Part shown: one piece after another, positions 24,940 through 34,253 of the stretch
How the letters are laid out: each line of letters opens with the position of its first letter
Numbering within the stretch: position 1 is the stretch's first letter
Assembly: GCA_902527545.1 (NCBI GenBank)
Contig: CABZPR010000001.1
Coordinates: forward strand, 180,848 to 244,847
Source of the DNA: an uncultured Alphaproteobacteria bacterium
GTDB lineage: Bacteria > Pseudomonadota > Alphaproteobacteria > HIMB59
Direction of reading: 5' to 3'
Length of the DNA stretch: 64,000 nucleotides
Made by a program: the position numbers and the translations under genes
The notes under the pieces: generated by a model
What the model saw: only the letters and a program-made list of their open reading frames with translations
What the model was told of the DNA's origin: nothing
Database searches by the model: none

Positions 24940-26857
24940 TTTTAGATCCGTCTATTAAAGATTGTACTACATTTGGGTCAGCCAATGTTGATGTATCACC
25001 AAGTTGATCTTCTTCTTTTGAGGCAATCTTTCTCAAAATTCTTCTCATTATTTTACCAGACCTAGTTTTTGGAAGTCCGGCAGAAAATTGTAATTTATCA
25101 GGAGTTGCTATGGGGCCTATTTTTTTTCTTATCCATTGAATTAACTCTTTTTTCAAGTCATCACTAACTTCGACACCTGTATTGGTAGTAACATAAGCGT
25201 ATATTCCTTGCCCTTTAATGTCGTGCGGATATCCTACTACAGCGGCTTCAGAAACAAGTTCATGTTCAACGAAAGCACTTTCAATTTCTGCTGTCCCAAG
25301 CAGATGACCTGATACATTAATACAATCATCAACCCTTCCAGTAATCCAATAGAATCCATCTTTGTCTCTTCGACATCCGTCGCCTGTAAAATATTTTCCT
25401 TTATATTGGCTAAAATAAGTATCAATAAAACGCTTGTGATCACCGTAAACAGTTCTCATCTGCCCTGGCCAACTATCTAATATACAAAGTTTGCCTTCAC
25501 ACTCACCTTCTAAAATATTTCCACTATCATCTACTATTGCAGCTTCAATTCCAAAATATGGTTTAGTTGCACTACCAGGTTTGAGTTTTGACACCCCAGG
25601 TATTGGAGATATTAAATGTCCCCCTGTTTCTGTTTGCCACCACGTATCTATAACAGGACATTTATCCTTACCTACTACTGTTGAATACCAACTCCAAGCC
25701 TCAGGATTAATTGGCTCACCAACAGTCCCCAAAATTCTTAAAGAACTTAAATCACATTTTTCAATATATGAATTACCCTCTTTCATCAAAGATCTTAAAA
25801 CAGTAGGTGCTGTGTAAAAAATATTAACTTTGTATTTATCACAAACCTCCCAAAAGCGAGAAAAGTCTGGATAGTTAGGAACGCCTTCGAACAATAATGT
25901 TTTACCACCGTTTGCGAGCGGGCCATAAACGGAATAAGAGTGTCCTGTAATCCATCCAGCATCAGCGGTGCACCAATAAACATCACCTGGATGATAGTCA
26001 AAAGAATACTTATGCGTAAATGAGGCATAAACTAAATATCCTCCTGTAGTATGAAGAACACCTTTTGGCTTACCAGTAGAACCAGATGTATATAAAATGA
26101 AAAGAGGGTCTTCCGCATTCATTGATACACATTCACATTGATCATCTACTTCTTTAATTAATTCATCATAATAAAAATTATTATCTTTATGTAATTCGCC
26201 TTGAGTATTCGTATATCGAATAACAAGAGTTTTTATGGAACTATCACAACTTTCCAAAGCTGTATTAATATATTTTTTTAGTGGAATTATTTTTCCACCT
26301 CGAACACCTTCGTCAGCAGTAATTACAAATTGAGATTTACAATCTTTAATTCGTCCTGCTATTGACTCTGGTGCAAAGCCTCCAAATATTACTGAATGTA
26401 TGGCGCCTATTCTTGCACAAGCCAACATAGCAAATGCAACTTCAGGAATCATAGTTAAATAAATTGTTACTACATCACCTTTTCGTACACCAAGTTTTTT
26501 AAGTACATTTGCAAATTTACTTACTTCTGACTTTAGTTCTTTATAAGTGTAGGTTTTATTTTTACTAGTGTCATCTCCCTCCCAAATAACTGCTATTTCA
26601 TTTGGTTGTGTTTCAGCATGTCTATCTACGCAGTTATAACAAACGTTCAATTCACCATCCTCAAACCATTTGATTGATACGTCACCGTCGTAGTTGGTAT
26701 TTTTAACTTTAGTGAAATCTTTAGACCACGTTAGTTGAGATTTTGCCACTTTAGACCAGAATTGCTCTTTGTCATTAAAAGACTCTGTATACATCTCTTC
26801 ATATTGTTCTTTTGATAACAGTGGATTAGATAATTTAAATTCTCTCATTTTTTTCAC
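24932..26857 (-). CDS. acs: Acetyl-CoA synthetase
   Basis: AMP-forming enzyme that turns acetate, ATP and CoA into acetyl-CoA. 641 residues, close to the usual 650. Visible motifs are the P-loop-like [75 protein letters not shown], and the acetylation site region [15 protein letters not shown] with the catalytic lysine. A second ATG three codons in (MREFKL) may be the true start. It overlaps the EVE-domain gene upstream by 23 bases and meets the rsmB frame at its 3' end. Confidence 0.97.
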   Translation of the reverse strand: MKKMREFKLSNPLLSKEQYEEMYTESFNDKEQFWSKVAKSQLTWSKDFTKVKNTNYDGDVSIKWFEDGELNVCYNCVDRHAETQPNEIAVIWEGDDTSKNKTYTYKELKSEVSKFANVLKKLGVRKGDVVTIYLTMIPEVAFAMLACARIGAIHSVIFGGFAPESIAGRIKDCKSQFVITADEGVRGGKIIPLKKYINTALESCDSSIKTLVIRYTNTQGELHKDNNFYYDELIKEVDDQCECVSMNAEDPLFILYTSGSTGKPKGVLHTTGGYLVYASFTHKYSFDYHPGDVYWCTADAGWITGHSYSVYGPLANGGKTLLFEGVPNYPDFSRFWEVCDKYKVNIFYTAPTVLRSLMKEGNSYIEKCDLSSLRILGTVGEPINPEAWSWYSTVVGKDKCPVIDTWWQTETGGHLISPIPGVSKLKPGSATKPYFGIEAAIVDDSGNILEGECEGKLCILDSWPGQMRTVYGDHKRFIDTYFSQYKGKYFTGDGCRRDKDGFYWITGRVDDCINVSGHLLGTAEIESAFVEHELVSEAAVVGYPHDIKGQGIYAYVTTNTGVEVSDDLKKELIQWIRKKIGPIATPDKLQFSAGLPKTRSGKIMRRILRKIASKEEDQLGDTSTLADPNVVQSLIDGSKNI

Positions 26858-27263
26858 TCATATTAATTAATTTCTTCCATTGCTTCAATGTTACAGGCAT
26901 TACACTTAATCTGGCTTGTTTTACTAGCGGAAAATCTTGGAAAAATGGGTCTGCTTTTATCTCTGATAAGTAAACTTCATTTAAATCTTTGACATAGGTT
27001 ACGTCAACCATTCCAAATATTCCTTTTTTATCTGTGTGATCTGGATAATATTCTTTAGAAACCCTCACTATTCCTTTAATAGCTTTTTCTGTTACTGAGT
27101 GATAAAATAGACACTCATCCCCTTTTTTCATCTTTTTCATATTATTTGCTGCCTGATAATTTCTAACACCATCCCAATGTTCAGTTTTTTTATTTTTTTG
27201 TTGATCCCATGACCAAGAACTAGGCTCTGATTTTAGGAGCCAATAATTTTTAGAAGTGTTCAT
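26835..27263 (-). CDS. EVE domain protein (PUA-like)
   Basis: 142 residues, almost the whole length one EVE domain: [15 protein letters not shown] at the start, [27 protein letters not shown], and a C-terminal [19 protein letters not shown] domains bind modified nucleotides in RNA or DNA; the natural ligand of this subfamily is not established. It sits between tsaD and acs with overlapping ends, which is compatible with a link to RNA modification via its tsaD neighbour. Confidence 0.92.
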   Translation of the reverse strand: MNTSKNYWLLKSEPSSWSWDQQKNKKTEHWDGVRNYQAANNMKKMKKGDECLFYHSVTEKAIKGIVRVSKEYYPDHTDKKGIFGMVDVTYVKDLNEVYLSEIKADPFFQDFPLVKQARLSVMPVTLKQWKKLINMSEKNERI

Positions 27264-28266
27264 GAATTAGTATATTAGGTGTTGGTCTAACATTGTAATT
27301 ATTATTTCTAATTTTTCTACTTTTCATAATTTCAATAGCATTCCAACCAATCATTGCAGCATTATCAGTACATAAAGATAAAGGCACCTGATGATAATTG
27401 AGTTTCTTTGTTGAAATAAGTTTTTGAAGTTCAGTATTTAAATATTTATTTGCCGCTACTCCACCACAGATAGAAAAATCATTAATCTTTATATTTTTTT
27501 TTTGTAAGAGTGTAATACTGTTTATTATTTTAATTTCCAACACTTTAAAAACAGTATGTTGAAATGAAGCCGAAAAGTCTTTCATAAATACTCTCGTTTT
27601 TTTATTATTTTTGATGGTATTTAACGCTGCTGTTTTTAAGCCTGAAAAGGAAAATTCACAATTATTTTTCTTTGTTAAAGGCATTGGGAGTTTAAACTTC
27701 TCAATATTACCACCTAAAGCTAGACGTTCTATTTCTGGTCCACCAGGGTACTTTAACCCTAATCCTTTAGCCACTTTATCAAAACACTCACCTGCTGAGT
27801 CATCAATTGTTGATCCAAGTGTGATAAAACTTTTTGAATTTTTAACCAATACCAATGCTGTATTTCCTCCAGAGACTAGTAAGCATAAATATGGAAATTT
27901 AATTTCAGATACAAGTCGAGGTGATAACAAATGTGCTTGCAAATGATTAATGGGAATAAGTTTGATATTTTTAGATATTGACAAACCTTTTGCAAATGAT
28001 GAACCCACAATTAACCCACCGATGAGACCAGGTCCAAATGTTGCAGCAATTGCTGCAATCTCTGAAAAGTTTATTCTCTTGATAGATTTACTTAATAGAT
28101 CCAAGATTTCCAAATGTTGTCTTGCTGCCATTTCTGGTATCACACCACCATGATCTTTATGAAATTTTCTGTGATTAATAGTTTCAAGAAACTCAACGTT
28201 TTTATTAGAATTTACGACGGATAGTGATGTATCATCACAAGAACTTTCTATTGCTAAAACTTTCAT
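27250..28266 (-). CDS. tsaD: tRNA N6-threonylcarbamoyladenosine synthase TsaD
   Basis: Transfers the threonylcarbamoyl group to A37 of ANN-decoding tRNAs. The start is moved 32 codons inside the tracked ORF, to MKVLAIESSCDDTS, the universal family N-terminus. Metal-binding HLQAH lies near residue 110. The ATP-binding YLCLLVSGGNTALV, FDKVAKGLGLKYPGGP and CGGVAANKYLN motifs follow, and a late CTDNAAMIGWNA. 338 residues is normal. It diverges from the mic60-like gene with 29 bases between starts. Confidence 0.97.
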   Translation of the reverse strand: MKVLAIESSCDDTSLSVVNSNKNVEFLETINHRKFHKDHGGVIPEMAARQHLEILDLLSKSIKRINFSEIAAIAATFGPGLIGGLIVGSSFAKGLSISKNIKLIPINHLQAHLLSPRLVSEIKFPYLCLLVSGGNTALVLVKNSKSFITLGSTIDDSAGECFDKVAKGLGLKYPGGPEIERLALGGNIEKFKLPMPLTKKNNCEFSFSGLKTAALNTIKNNKKTRVFMKDFSASFQHTVFKVLEIKIINSITLLQKKNIKINDFSICGGVAANKYLNTELQKLISTKKLNYHQVPLSLCTDNAAMIGWNAIEIMKSRKIRNNNYNVRPTPNILIHEHF

Positions 28267-28295
28267 TATTATAAAAAAATATAGATTCTTATTGA

Positions 28296-29093
28296 ATGTC
28301 TGAAAATCAAAAAAATGATAGTAAAAAAAATTTTCTTCAACGAAATCTTTTCCCAATAGCAATATTTTTAATTATTATTACCATTGCAGGAGGTTACCTG
28401 TACCGAAACAACGGTTTAATATTTGATGAAGTTAAATACATTAAATCAGACCAAGAAATTCAAACACCAACTCTTAAAAATGAGGCAACCCCTGTCAATA
28501 ACTTAAAAAATAAAGAACTTGAAGACAAAGTAGATCGACTCGAGTCTTTAATATTAGAGTTGTCAAAAAATATTCAAGAAATACCCCAGGCTACTGTTGT
28601 TCAGTCTGAGCCAGAGATACAACAAATTACTTTATCTAATGATGAGGCATACGAATTAATTTTGTCGATAAATCAGATAATAGTTAATATTGATCAACAA
28701 CAAATACGAAACAAAAATATTCAAAAACTTCAAAATCAATATTTGTTTTTTAATAAAGAAAAATTTCAAGAATTGCTCACAATACCAGATTACACATATT
28801 TAGTGCAGCAAATACAAATCAATGAAAATACATATGTACAAAAAGAGTTTATGAAACAGAATAATTTTCAATGGCTAAAAAGAATTATTGAAAATATATT
28901 CGAAATTCAAATAACAAAAAATTCTTCAGAACCTTTACCATTGTTTATTAATGCGATGTACAATCGTCAATATGCAAAAGCAATTATTGAATACGACAAA
29001 TTAAATTCCAACCAAAAAATATTTTTTAAATCTTCTTATGATCTTGCTAAAATTTACAATGATAATCAAAATTTTCTAGAGAATATGATATAA
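28296..29093 (+). CDS. Mic60/mitofilin-like inner-membrane protein
   Basis: 265 residues: a cytoplasmic N-terminus, one membrane helix (FPIAIFLIIITIAGGYLY), a proline/glutamate linker, a coiled coil around residues 70-95 (ELEDKVDRLESLILELSKNIQEI) and a helical periplasmic C-terminus. This is the layout of alphaproteobacterial Mic60 homologues, which shape the inner membrane. The next gene encodes a HemY-type protein, as in the hemC-hemD-mic60-hemY cluster of many alphaproteobacteria. Here hemC and hemD are absent and the gene directly faces tsaD. Sequence conservation is low, so the call leans on layout and context. Confidence 0.65.
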   Translation: MSENQKNDSKKNFLQRNLFPIAIFLIIITIAGGYLYRNNGLIFDEVKYIKSDQEIQTPTLKNEATPVNNLKNKELEDKVDRLESLILELSKNIQEIPQATVVQSEPEIQQITLSNDEAYELILSINQIIVNIDQQQIRNKNIQKLQNQYLFFNKEKFQELLTIPDYTYLVQQIQINENTYVQKEFMKQNNFQWLKRIIENIFEIQITKNSSEPLPLFINAMYNRQYAKAIIEYDKLNSNQKIFFKSSYDLAKIYNDNQNFLENMI

Positions 29094-29524
29094 TGATAAG
29101 GCTACTGATAATTTTAATTATTTTTGTAGGTGGCTATGGCGCTCTCTTTTATTTATTTAATAATGCCGGTAATTTGTCACTCGTATTAGGTATTTGGCAA
29201 TTAAGTATTCCTATTGTCCAATTTCTTTTTATTTTGATTACATTTTTAATTCTTTTAATTTTATTTTCCTATGCTTTTACAAAACTCTTTATTTATCCAC
29301 GTGCTGCTTATATGCGCTACAAATCCTCAAATGAGCAAAAAGGCCTTGAGCACTTAAGAGATGCTTTAGTCGCAATAACTGAAGGCAATACAGATGAAGC
29401 TACTAAAAGCCAGAAAAAATTTAAAAAATACCTAGGAAAAGATCCTTTAAACAAAATATTACAAACGCAAATTAAAAAGACAAAAGACTTAAAAATTGTG
29501 AATGTTGAGAAAGGTTCGGATTAA
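29093..29524 (+). CDS. HemY N-terminal domain protein (short form)
   Basis: 143 residues with two membrane helices (LLIILIIFVGGYGALFYLF and FLFILITFLILLILFSYAF) and a following FIYPRAAYMRYKSSNEQKGLEHLRDALVAITEG segment, as in the N-terminal domain of the HemY-like family. Typical members continue with TPRs to about 400 residues; here the protein stops after one repeat-like helix pair. It starts at the stop of the mic60-like gene (ATGATA overlap). The function of the family is unsettled despite the name. Confidence 0.65.
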   Translation: MIRLLIILIIFVGGYGALFYLFNNAGNLSLVLGIWQLSIPIVQFLFILITFLILLILFSYAFTKLFIYPRAAYMRYKSSNEQKGLEHLRDALVAITEGNTDEATKSQKKFKKYLGKDPLNKILQTQIKKTKDLKIVNVEKGSD

Positions 29525-30405
29525 CTTAAAAAAATAATCCCCGCCCCAAAACAAGTTAATGTAGCGCCTATTGCTGCTAAATGCCCTGCATAATTTTTAG
29601 TAACAATCCACAATATAGGAATTATCATAATTGGCATTGTGCTAGATAAAGTTGAAATAATTCCCGGATCACCAGTTTTAAGAGCAATTATTAACATAGT
29701 CATACCAACACCCATTCCCATAAAACCAAGAAAAATACTATAAAAAGTTTTTTTAAAATCTTTCATTCTTTCTAAAAGATTATTATTTTTCAAAAATCCT
29801 AAGCTGAAAAACATCAATATTGCTGCGATGAAAACTCTTAAATAGGATACGATAATAGGATCTGTTACCTCAAGCGCAGGCTTCATAAGAATAATCCCGA
29901 TAGCCTGACACAGTGCTAAACCTACACCAGCAATAAGTCCAATATATTTGTTTCCTTGAATATTTTCCAAGTCATCATCAGGAATTGTTCTATTAAATTG
30001 TATTGCAACTATGATGCCAAAAAAAATCAAAAAGCATCCAAAAAGTTCGAACATAGAGGGAAGAGTTTGTAAAAATATTTTTGCTAAAATAATTGTAAAT
30101 GGTATTTGTAAAGAGAATAATAAAGCTTGCCTTCTAGGTCCAAGTCTTTTGAGACAAACAAATAAAAACGTATCTCCTATTATAATGCCAATTACAGAAG
30201 ATAAAAATATTGATATGAATATTGATTTATTAAAATAAACTGGATCCCAGTTAACTACAACGTAAGGTAAGAAAAGTACTATTATTCCTATTAGCCTTAA
30301 AATGTTATAATTATAACTTCCAAAATATCTGACAATTCTAGTTGCTGATAAAGCAACCATAGACCAAATAGCTGCAGCGCCAATTGCTAAGATGTATCCA
30401 ATCAC
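29521..30405 (-). CDS. EamA family (DMT) transporter
   Basis: 294 residues with ten hydrophobic segments arranged as two EamA repeats: residues 1-135 and 155-294. Loops contain FLFVCLKRLGPRRQALLFSL and the equivalent ALKTGDPGIISTLSSTMPIMIIPI in the second repeat. Members export or import small metabolites across the inner membrane; the substrate is unknown. It converges with the HemY-type gene, overlapping by 4 bases at the 3' ends. Confidence 0.88.
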   Translation of the reverse strand: MIGYILAIGAAAIWSMVALSATRIVRYFGSYNYNILRLIGIIVLFLPYVVVNWDPVYFNKSIFISIFLSSVIGIIIGDTFLFVCLKRLGPRRQALLFSLQIPFTIILAKIFLQTLPSMFELFGCFLIFFGIIVAIQFNRTIPDDDLENIQGNKYIGLIAGVGLALCQAIGIILMKPALEVTDPIIVSYLRVFIAAILMFFSLGFLKNNNLLERMKDFKKTFYSIFLGFMGMGVGMTMLIIALKTGDPGIISTLSSTMPIMIIPILWIVTKNYAGHLAAIGATLTCFGAGIIFLS

Positions 30406-30448
30406 GCGAGGATATTAATGACTAATTAAAAAGATTGATATGTTAATT

Positions 30449-30478
30449 TAAAAAAAAAGGGGCCAATAATGACCCCTT
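30449..30478 (-). terminator. Rho-independent terminator after the BI-1 gene
   Basis: On the minus strand AAGGGG-N10-CCCCTT forms a hairpin followed by an uninterrupted run of Ts. It lies 22 bases after the stop of the Bax-inhibitor gene. Confidence 0.85.
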
Positions 30479-30499
30479 ATAATTTAATTTGAAATTTAT

Positions 30500-31207
30500 T
30501 TATCTTCTTTGACCAAATAATTGCATCAACATTATGAATAGGTTTATAAAGTCTAAGTATAATGTAAGTGCACCCATGATCGCAGCTTTTCCTGCAAAAG
30601 CAGTTCCAGCAACTTGATAATAAGTTGATTTAATTCTTTGAGTATCGTAAGCAGTTAAACCCACAAACACTAAAACACCCACACAAGAAATGACAAAGTG
30701 CATTGCTGAACTTTGCATGAAGATGTTTACGATACTTGCAAGAATAATACCGATTAAACCCATGATTAAAAAAGAGCCAAACTTTGTTAAGTCCCTTTTA
30801 GTGGTATAACCATAGATGCTCATCGCTGCAAAGGTACTACATGTAATTAAAAACACTCTTGCAACACTTAAACCTGTAAAAGCGTATAAAATTGAAGATA
30901 ATGATATTCCCATCACAGCCGCAAATGCCCAAAAAGTCATCTGAGCTGCCGACAGGGACATTTTCTGTAATCTTGCGCCTAAGAAGAAAATAAATCCAAG
31001 AGGTGCAAGCATAACAATCCATTGTAAGCCCGATCCGAAAACGGCTTGCATTAAAGTATCAGAGCTTGCGAATGCCCATGCCACTAAACCACTGATCGCT
31101 AGACCAGATGTCATGTAGTTATAGACTTTCATCATATACTCTCTTAAACCCGCATCGATGGCCGTCGATTGCGACTGAGTATATGCATTTTGTTTTAATT
31201 CAACCAT
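30500..31207 (-). CDS. Bax inhibitor-1 (YccA/TMBIM) family membrane protein
   Basis: 235 residues with seven hydrophobic segments. N-terminal LREYMMKVYNYMTSGLAISG and the motif GLTAYDTQRIKSTYY near residue 190 are family marks, as is the C-terminal TLYLDFINLFIMLMQLFG. Members act as proton-sensitive calcium leak channels or regulators of membrane proteases. Codon use is visibly less AT-rich than neighbours, consistent with high expression. A strong ribosome site (AAGGAGAAACA) precedes the ATG and a hairpin terminator ends the unit. Confidence 0.93.
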   Translation of the reverse strand: MVELKQNAYTQSQSTAIDAGLREYMMKVYNYMTSGLAISGLVAWAFASSDTLMQAVFGSGLQWIVMLAPLGFIFFLGARLQKMSLSAAQMTFWAFAAVMGISLSSILYAFTGLSVARVFLITCSTFAAMSIYGYTTKRDLTKFGSFLIMGLIGIILASIVNIFMQSSAMHFVISCVGVLVFVGLTAYDTQRIKSTYYQVAGTAFAGKAAIMGALTLYLDFINLFIMLMQLFGQRR

Positions 31208-31278
31208 TGTTTCTCCTTGTATTATATTAATATGGCGATGAACTTGATTTTTTTCAAGTAAAACCGTATGAATCTTTT

Positions 31279-32316
31279 ATGAAATTCAAACCCTTAGGAA
31301 ATACTGACTTAAAAGTAAGCCTTATTTGCCTTGGTACAATGACTTGGGGTGAGCAAAATACAGAAAATGAGGCGTTTGAGCAAATGGATTATTCTTTGGA
31401 AAAAGGGGTCAATTTCTTTGATACTGCGGAATATTATTCAGTTAAAGGGAAAGAAAAAACATATGGTGCCACTGAAAAAATAATTGGTAATTGGTTTAAA
31501 CAGAAAAATAATAGAGAGAGAGTAATATTAGCATCAAAAGTCGCAGGCCCTGATGTAAGATGGATTAGAGGAGGTGGCCTACAATTTAATGAGAAACATT
31601 TCACCGAAGCATTAGAGGGAAGTCTAAAAAGATTACAAACAGATTACATTGATCTTTATCAACTACATTGGCCAGAGAGAAAAACAAATTTTTTTGGAAG
31701 GCTAGGATATAAAAATTATAAAGAAGAAAAAGAATGGACTCCCTTTGAAGAAATTTTAGAGACAGCAAAAAAATTTATCGATCAAGGTAAGATTAGATAT
31801 CTAGGCTTGTCTAATGAAACTCCTTATGGCTTGTCTAATTACATCAACTTATCCAAATATAAAAATCTACCAAGAGTCATGTCTGTTCAAAATCCATATA
31901 GTTTATTAAACAGAACTTATGAAGTAGGCATGTCTGAAATATCCATTAGAGATCAGGTGGGTTTATTAGCTTATTCTCCTTTAGCTTGTGGTGTGTTAAC
32001 TGGAAAATACAGAAACTCAAAAAAACCCGATGGTGCTCGATTAACAATTTGGGAGGATTGGACAAGGTACACCAATGAGAGATCAGTTGTTGCAACAGAG
32101 CAATACTGTAAAATTGCAGAGGATAATGGACTAACCCCTACCGAATTGTCTCTTGCATTTGTTAATCAACAAGACTTTGTTACAAGTAATATTATTGGTG
32201 CAACAAAAATGGATCAGTTGAAAGAAAATATAAATTCAGTAGATATAGAATTATCAAAAGAAATTATTGATAAAATTAATGATATTCATGAAAATAATCC
32301 ATCACCCGCACCTTAA
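31279..32316 (+). CDS. Aldo/keto reductase (Tas-like)
   Basis: 345-residue TIM-barrel NADPH-dependent oxidoreductase. FFDTAEYYS carries the catalytic Asp and Tyr, ILASKVAGP the catalytic Lys, and DLYQLHWPER the His. LLAYSPLACGVLTGKY and a C-terminal NIIGATKMDQLKENI form the cofactor site. Closest in appearance to the Tas/YghZ type. The physiological substrate is unknown. It is followed after 3 bases by the pterin dehydratase gene. Confidence 0.92.
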   Translation: MKFKPLGNTDLKVSLICLGTMTWGEQNTENEAFEQMDYSLEKGVNFFDTAEYYSVKGKEKTYGATEKIIGNWFKQKNNRERVILASKVAGPDVRWIRGGGLQFNEKHFTEALEGSLKRLQTDYIDLYQLHWPERKTNFFGRLGYKNYKEEKEWTPFEEILETAKKFIDQGKIRYLGLSNETPYGLSNYINLSKYKNLPRVMSVQNPYSLLNRTYEVGMSEISIRDQVGLLAYSPLACGVLTGKYRNSKKPDGARLTIWEDWTRYTNERSVVATEQYCKIAEDNGLTPTELSLAFVNQQDFVTSNIIGATKMDQLKENINSVDIELSKEIIDKINDIHENNPSPAP

Positions 32317-32319
32317 GAT

Positions 32320-32562
32320 ATGACTGAATGGCCAAGAGATAATGAGGGTAGATTAAAAAAAACTTTCGAATTTAAAAATTACAGAAAAAGCTTTGCTTTT
32401 ACTAGCCAAGTGGCGATGTTGTCTGAAAAAAAAAATCATCATCCCCAAATTACTTTAGATTATGGAACTGTTACCATATCTATTATTTCTCACGATGTTC
32501 AGAAAGTTACACAAAGAGATCTAGATTTAGCAGAGCAAATCGATAAACTTTATCAAGAATGA
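32320..32562 (+). CDS. phhB: 4a-hydroxytetrahydrobiopterin dehydratase (PCD/DCoH)
   Basis: 80 residues. The family motif is complete: SEKKNHHPQ with the catalytic His pair, aromatic Y in LDYGTV, and SHDVQKVTQRDLDLAEQID with the third His and Asp. PCD recycles pterin cofactor after aromatic hydroxylation, and homologues also have other pterin-related roles. It is shorter at the N-terminus than the common 95-110 residues. No phenylalanine hydroxylase is encoded in the window, so a pterin-related side role is possible. It overlaps the DUF3429 gene by 4 bases. Confidence 0.9.
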   Translation: MTEWPRDNEGRLKKTFEFKNYRKSFAFTSQVAMLSEKKNHHPQITLDYGTVTISIISHDVQKVTQRDLDLAEQIDKLYQE

Positions 32563-32957
32563 TTTACCTTATAGGTATTCCTGGTTTAATTCCTTTTTAT
32601 CTTTGTTTTTACAATATTGACTTAATATTTCTTGATTTTAATAAAGATATGTTTGTTTATTACTCCGCAGTAATAATGTCATTTTTAGGTGCCGTTTATT
32701 GGGGTGTTTACCTTCAATCAAAAAATAATATTGCAATTTTATTTAGTGTTTGCCCAGCTGTTTATGCATTTCTGGTTTTAGCATTTGATTTAAAATTTGA
32801 TGAAACTATTGGATTTTTTATAGCAGGCTATTTCATAGTTTTATGCTTTGATTTCTTTTTTTATTTTAAAGAAAAAATAATTCAAACCGATTATTTTATT
32901 CTAAGGTTGATGCTAACTGCAGGGATTGCTCCCGCCCATATCCTATATATTTTATAA
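32559..32957 (+). CDS. DUF3429 family membrane protein
   Basis: 132 residues with four to five hydrophobic segments. The motif SFLGAVYWGVYL near residue 45 matches the FLGGxxWG signature of DUF3429. Function unknown; the family is common in proteobacteria with photooxidative-stress genes nearby. Here it sits between phhB and the convergent chrR-rpoE pair. Confidence 0.8.
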   Translation: MIYLIGIPGLIPFYLCFYNIDLIFLDFNKDMFVYYSAVIMSFLGAVYWGVYLQSKNNIAILFSVCPAVYAFLVLAFDLKFDETIGFFIAGYFIVLCFDFFFYFKEKIIQTDYFILRLMLTAGIAPAHILYIL

Positions 32958-32963
32958 TAAAAA

Positions 32964-33578
32964 TTAGTTAGCTATTAAATTTAATAACTTACCAAACTTA
33001 CCAGAGAATTTGATTTTGCCATGAGTGTAAGCTAATCCGATACAACCAGTTTGAGCATGACCAACTGGAGTATGATTATGGTTGTCACTTCTTACTTGAA
33101 CAGAGCCTTGGTTATAATTTCCATACTCATCACTATAAGAACCGTGCAAAACTAAAAAACTTTCATTGCCCTCGTGCGTGTGTTGAGGAATTTTTGCACC
33201 AGGCATTACATGGATGAGTTCTAATTTTTCATTATTATCTTTAGGAAGTATAGAAGCAACTTTAACGTCTTTAAAAGATTTCCATTTTATATTTTTATTT
33301 CTTAAGTGGGATCTCAAAGTAAGTGGCAATTGACTTAACAAAGGATCATGCTCTTCATTAATTTGTGGCGCTGATTTTTCATTATTAGTTTGATCTAAAA
33401 CTCTATTCCATAGGTCTTTAGATAAAGGAGATGTCTCAGCCTTATCTAAAAAATATCCACCCACCTCGTTGATAGCAGAGTTAAGAGATTTATTATCAGG
33501 ATCAACTTCAACTAAGCACTGTTGGAAAAGAAGACTTGCTGGAGAATTTACAGGTGTACTTAAAATTTCATATGTCAT
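32964..33578 (-). CDS. chrR: ChrR-type cupin anti-sigma factor
   Basis: 204 residues. The N-terminal region occupies the place of the ChrR anti-sigma domain and ends in INEVGGYFL, but the HxxxCxxC zinc ligands of that domain are missing. The C-terminal cupin keeps its metal site: IPQHTHEGNESFLVL plus NHNHTPVGH. In Rhodobacter, ChrR holds RpoE inactive until singlet oxygen appears. The start overlaps the stop of the sigma-factor gene, so the pair is co-translated. Loss of zinc ligands means binding to sigma may be zinc-independent. Confidence 0.85.
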   Translation of the reverse strand: MTYEILSTPVNSPASLLFQQCLVEVDPDNKSLNSAINEVGGYFLDKAETSPLSKDLWNRVLDQTNNEKSAPQINEEHDPLLSQLPLTLRSHLRNKNIKWKSFKDVKVASILPKDNNEKLELIHVMPGAKIPQHTHEGNESFLVLHGSYSDEYGNYNQGSVQVRSDNHNHTPVGHAQTGCIGLAYTHGKIKFSGKFGKLLNLIAN

Positions 33579-34174
33579 CAGTTAACCATACTTCCGCTGT
33601 CATTATTTAGATTAACCATATTTCCGTCTTGTTCCAATTTGCCGCGGATCTTCTCCAATGCTAAACGAATTCTTGATTTTACCGTGCCTAAAGGGATTTT
33701 GGTTATCTCGGCAATTTCTCCATGAGATTTCTCCTCAAAGAAATTCATTTTTAACAGATCTAGTTGATCCTTTGGAAGATTATCTAAATATTTTGCCACC
33801 ATTTCAAATTTTTGGTCATGTTCAATATTTTCGTCTGCTTTAGACTCAACGGGAGGTAAAATAGCAGTCTCTATGTCCTCCAAGACCGCTTTTCTGGTTT
33901 TTCTTAAAATATCAATTTTCTTGTTACGAGCGATAGTATAAATCCAAGTGCTTGGTGAAGCCACAGACGAGTCATAATAATCAGCTTTGGTCCAAATAAT
34001 AGTCATGGTTTCTTGAATGATTTCCTCTGCAACAGCCTCGTCCGCACCTGACTTCATTAAAAAAGACTTTAGCCTAGGACCAAAATAATCAAAAATTTTT
34101 TTAAAACTTCCAATATCCTGCCTCTCAGCAATATTCTGAAGTGCTTCTACAAAGGGATTTTTAACTTTTACCAT
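33578..34174 (-). CDS. rpoE: ECF RNA polymerase sigma factor (RpoE/ECF11-like)
   Basis: About 198 residues from MVKVKNP, the start supported by a strong GGAGGAATTG ribosome site; the tracked ORF begins 15 codons earlier. Region 2 includes DEAVAEEIIQETMTIIWTKADYYD and TWIYTIARNKKIDILRK. Region 4 includes LPKDQLDLLKMNFFEEKSHGEIAEITKIPLGTVKSRIRLALEKIR. Paired with a ChrR-type anti-sigma, it probably controls the response to singlet oxygen or related stress. TGAT and TAAGA elements upstream resemble its expected promoter but the spacing (16) is off. Confidence 0.92.
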   Translation of the reverse strand: MVKVKNPFVEALQNIAERQDIGSFKKIFDYFGPRLKSFLMKSGADEAVAEEIIQETMTIIWTKADYYDSSVASPSTWIYTIARNKKIDILRKTRKAVLEDIETAILPPVESKADENIEHDQKFEMVAKYLDNLPKDQLDLLKMNFFEEKSHGEIAEITKIPLGTVKSRIRLALEKIRGKLEQDGNMVNLNNDSGSMVN

Positions 34175-34253
34175 CAATTCCTCCAAGTACATCTTTCCAT
34201 TTATTATTTTAAAAATCAATCTTAATTGGTATATTCTCTGACATCAAATCACC

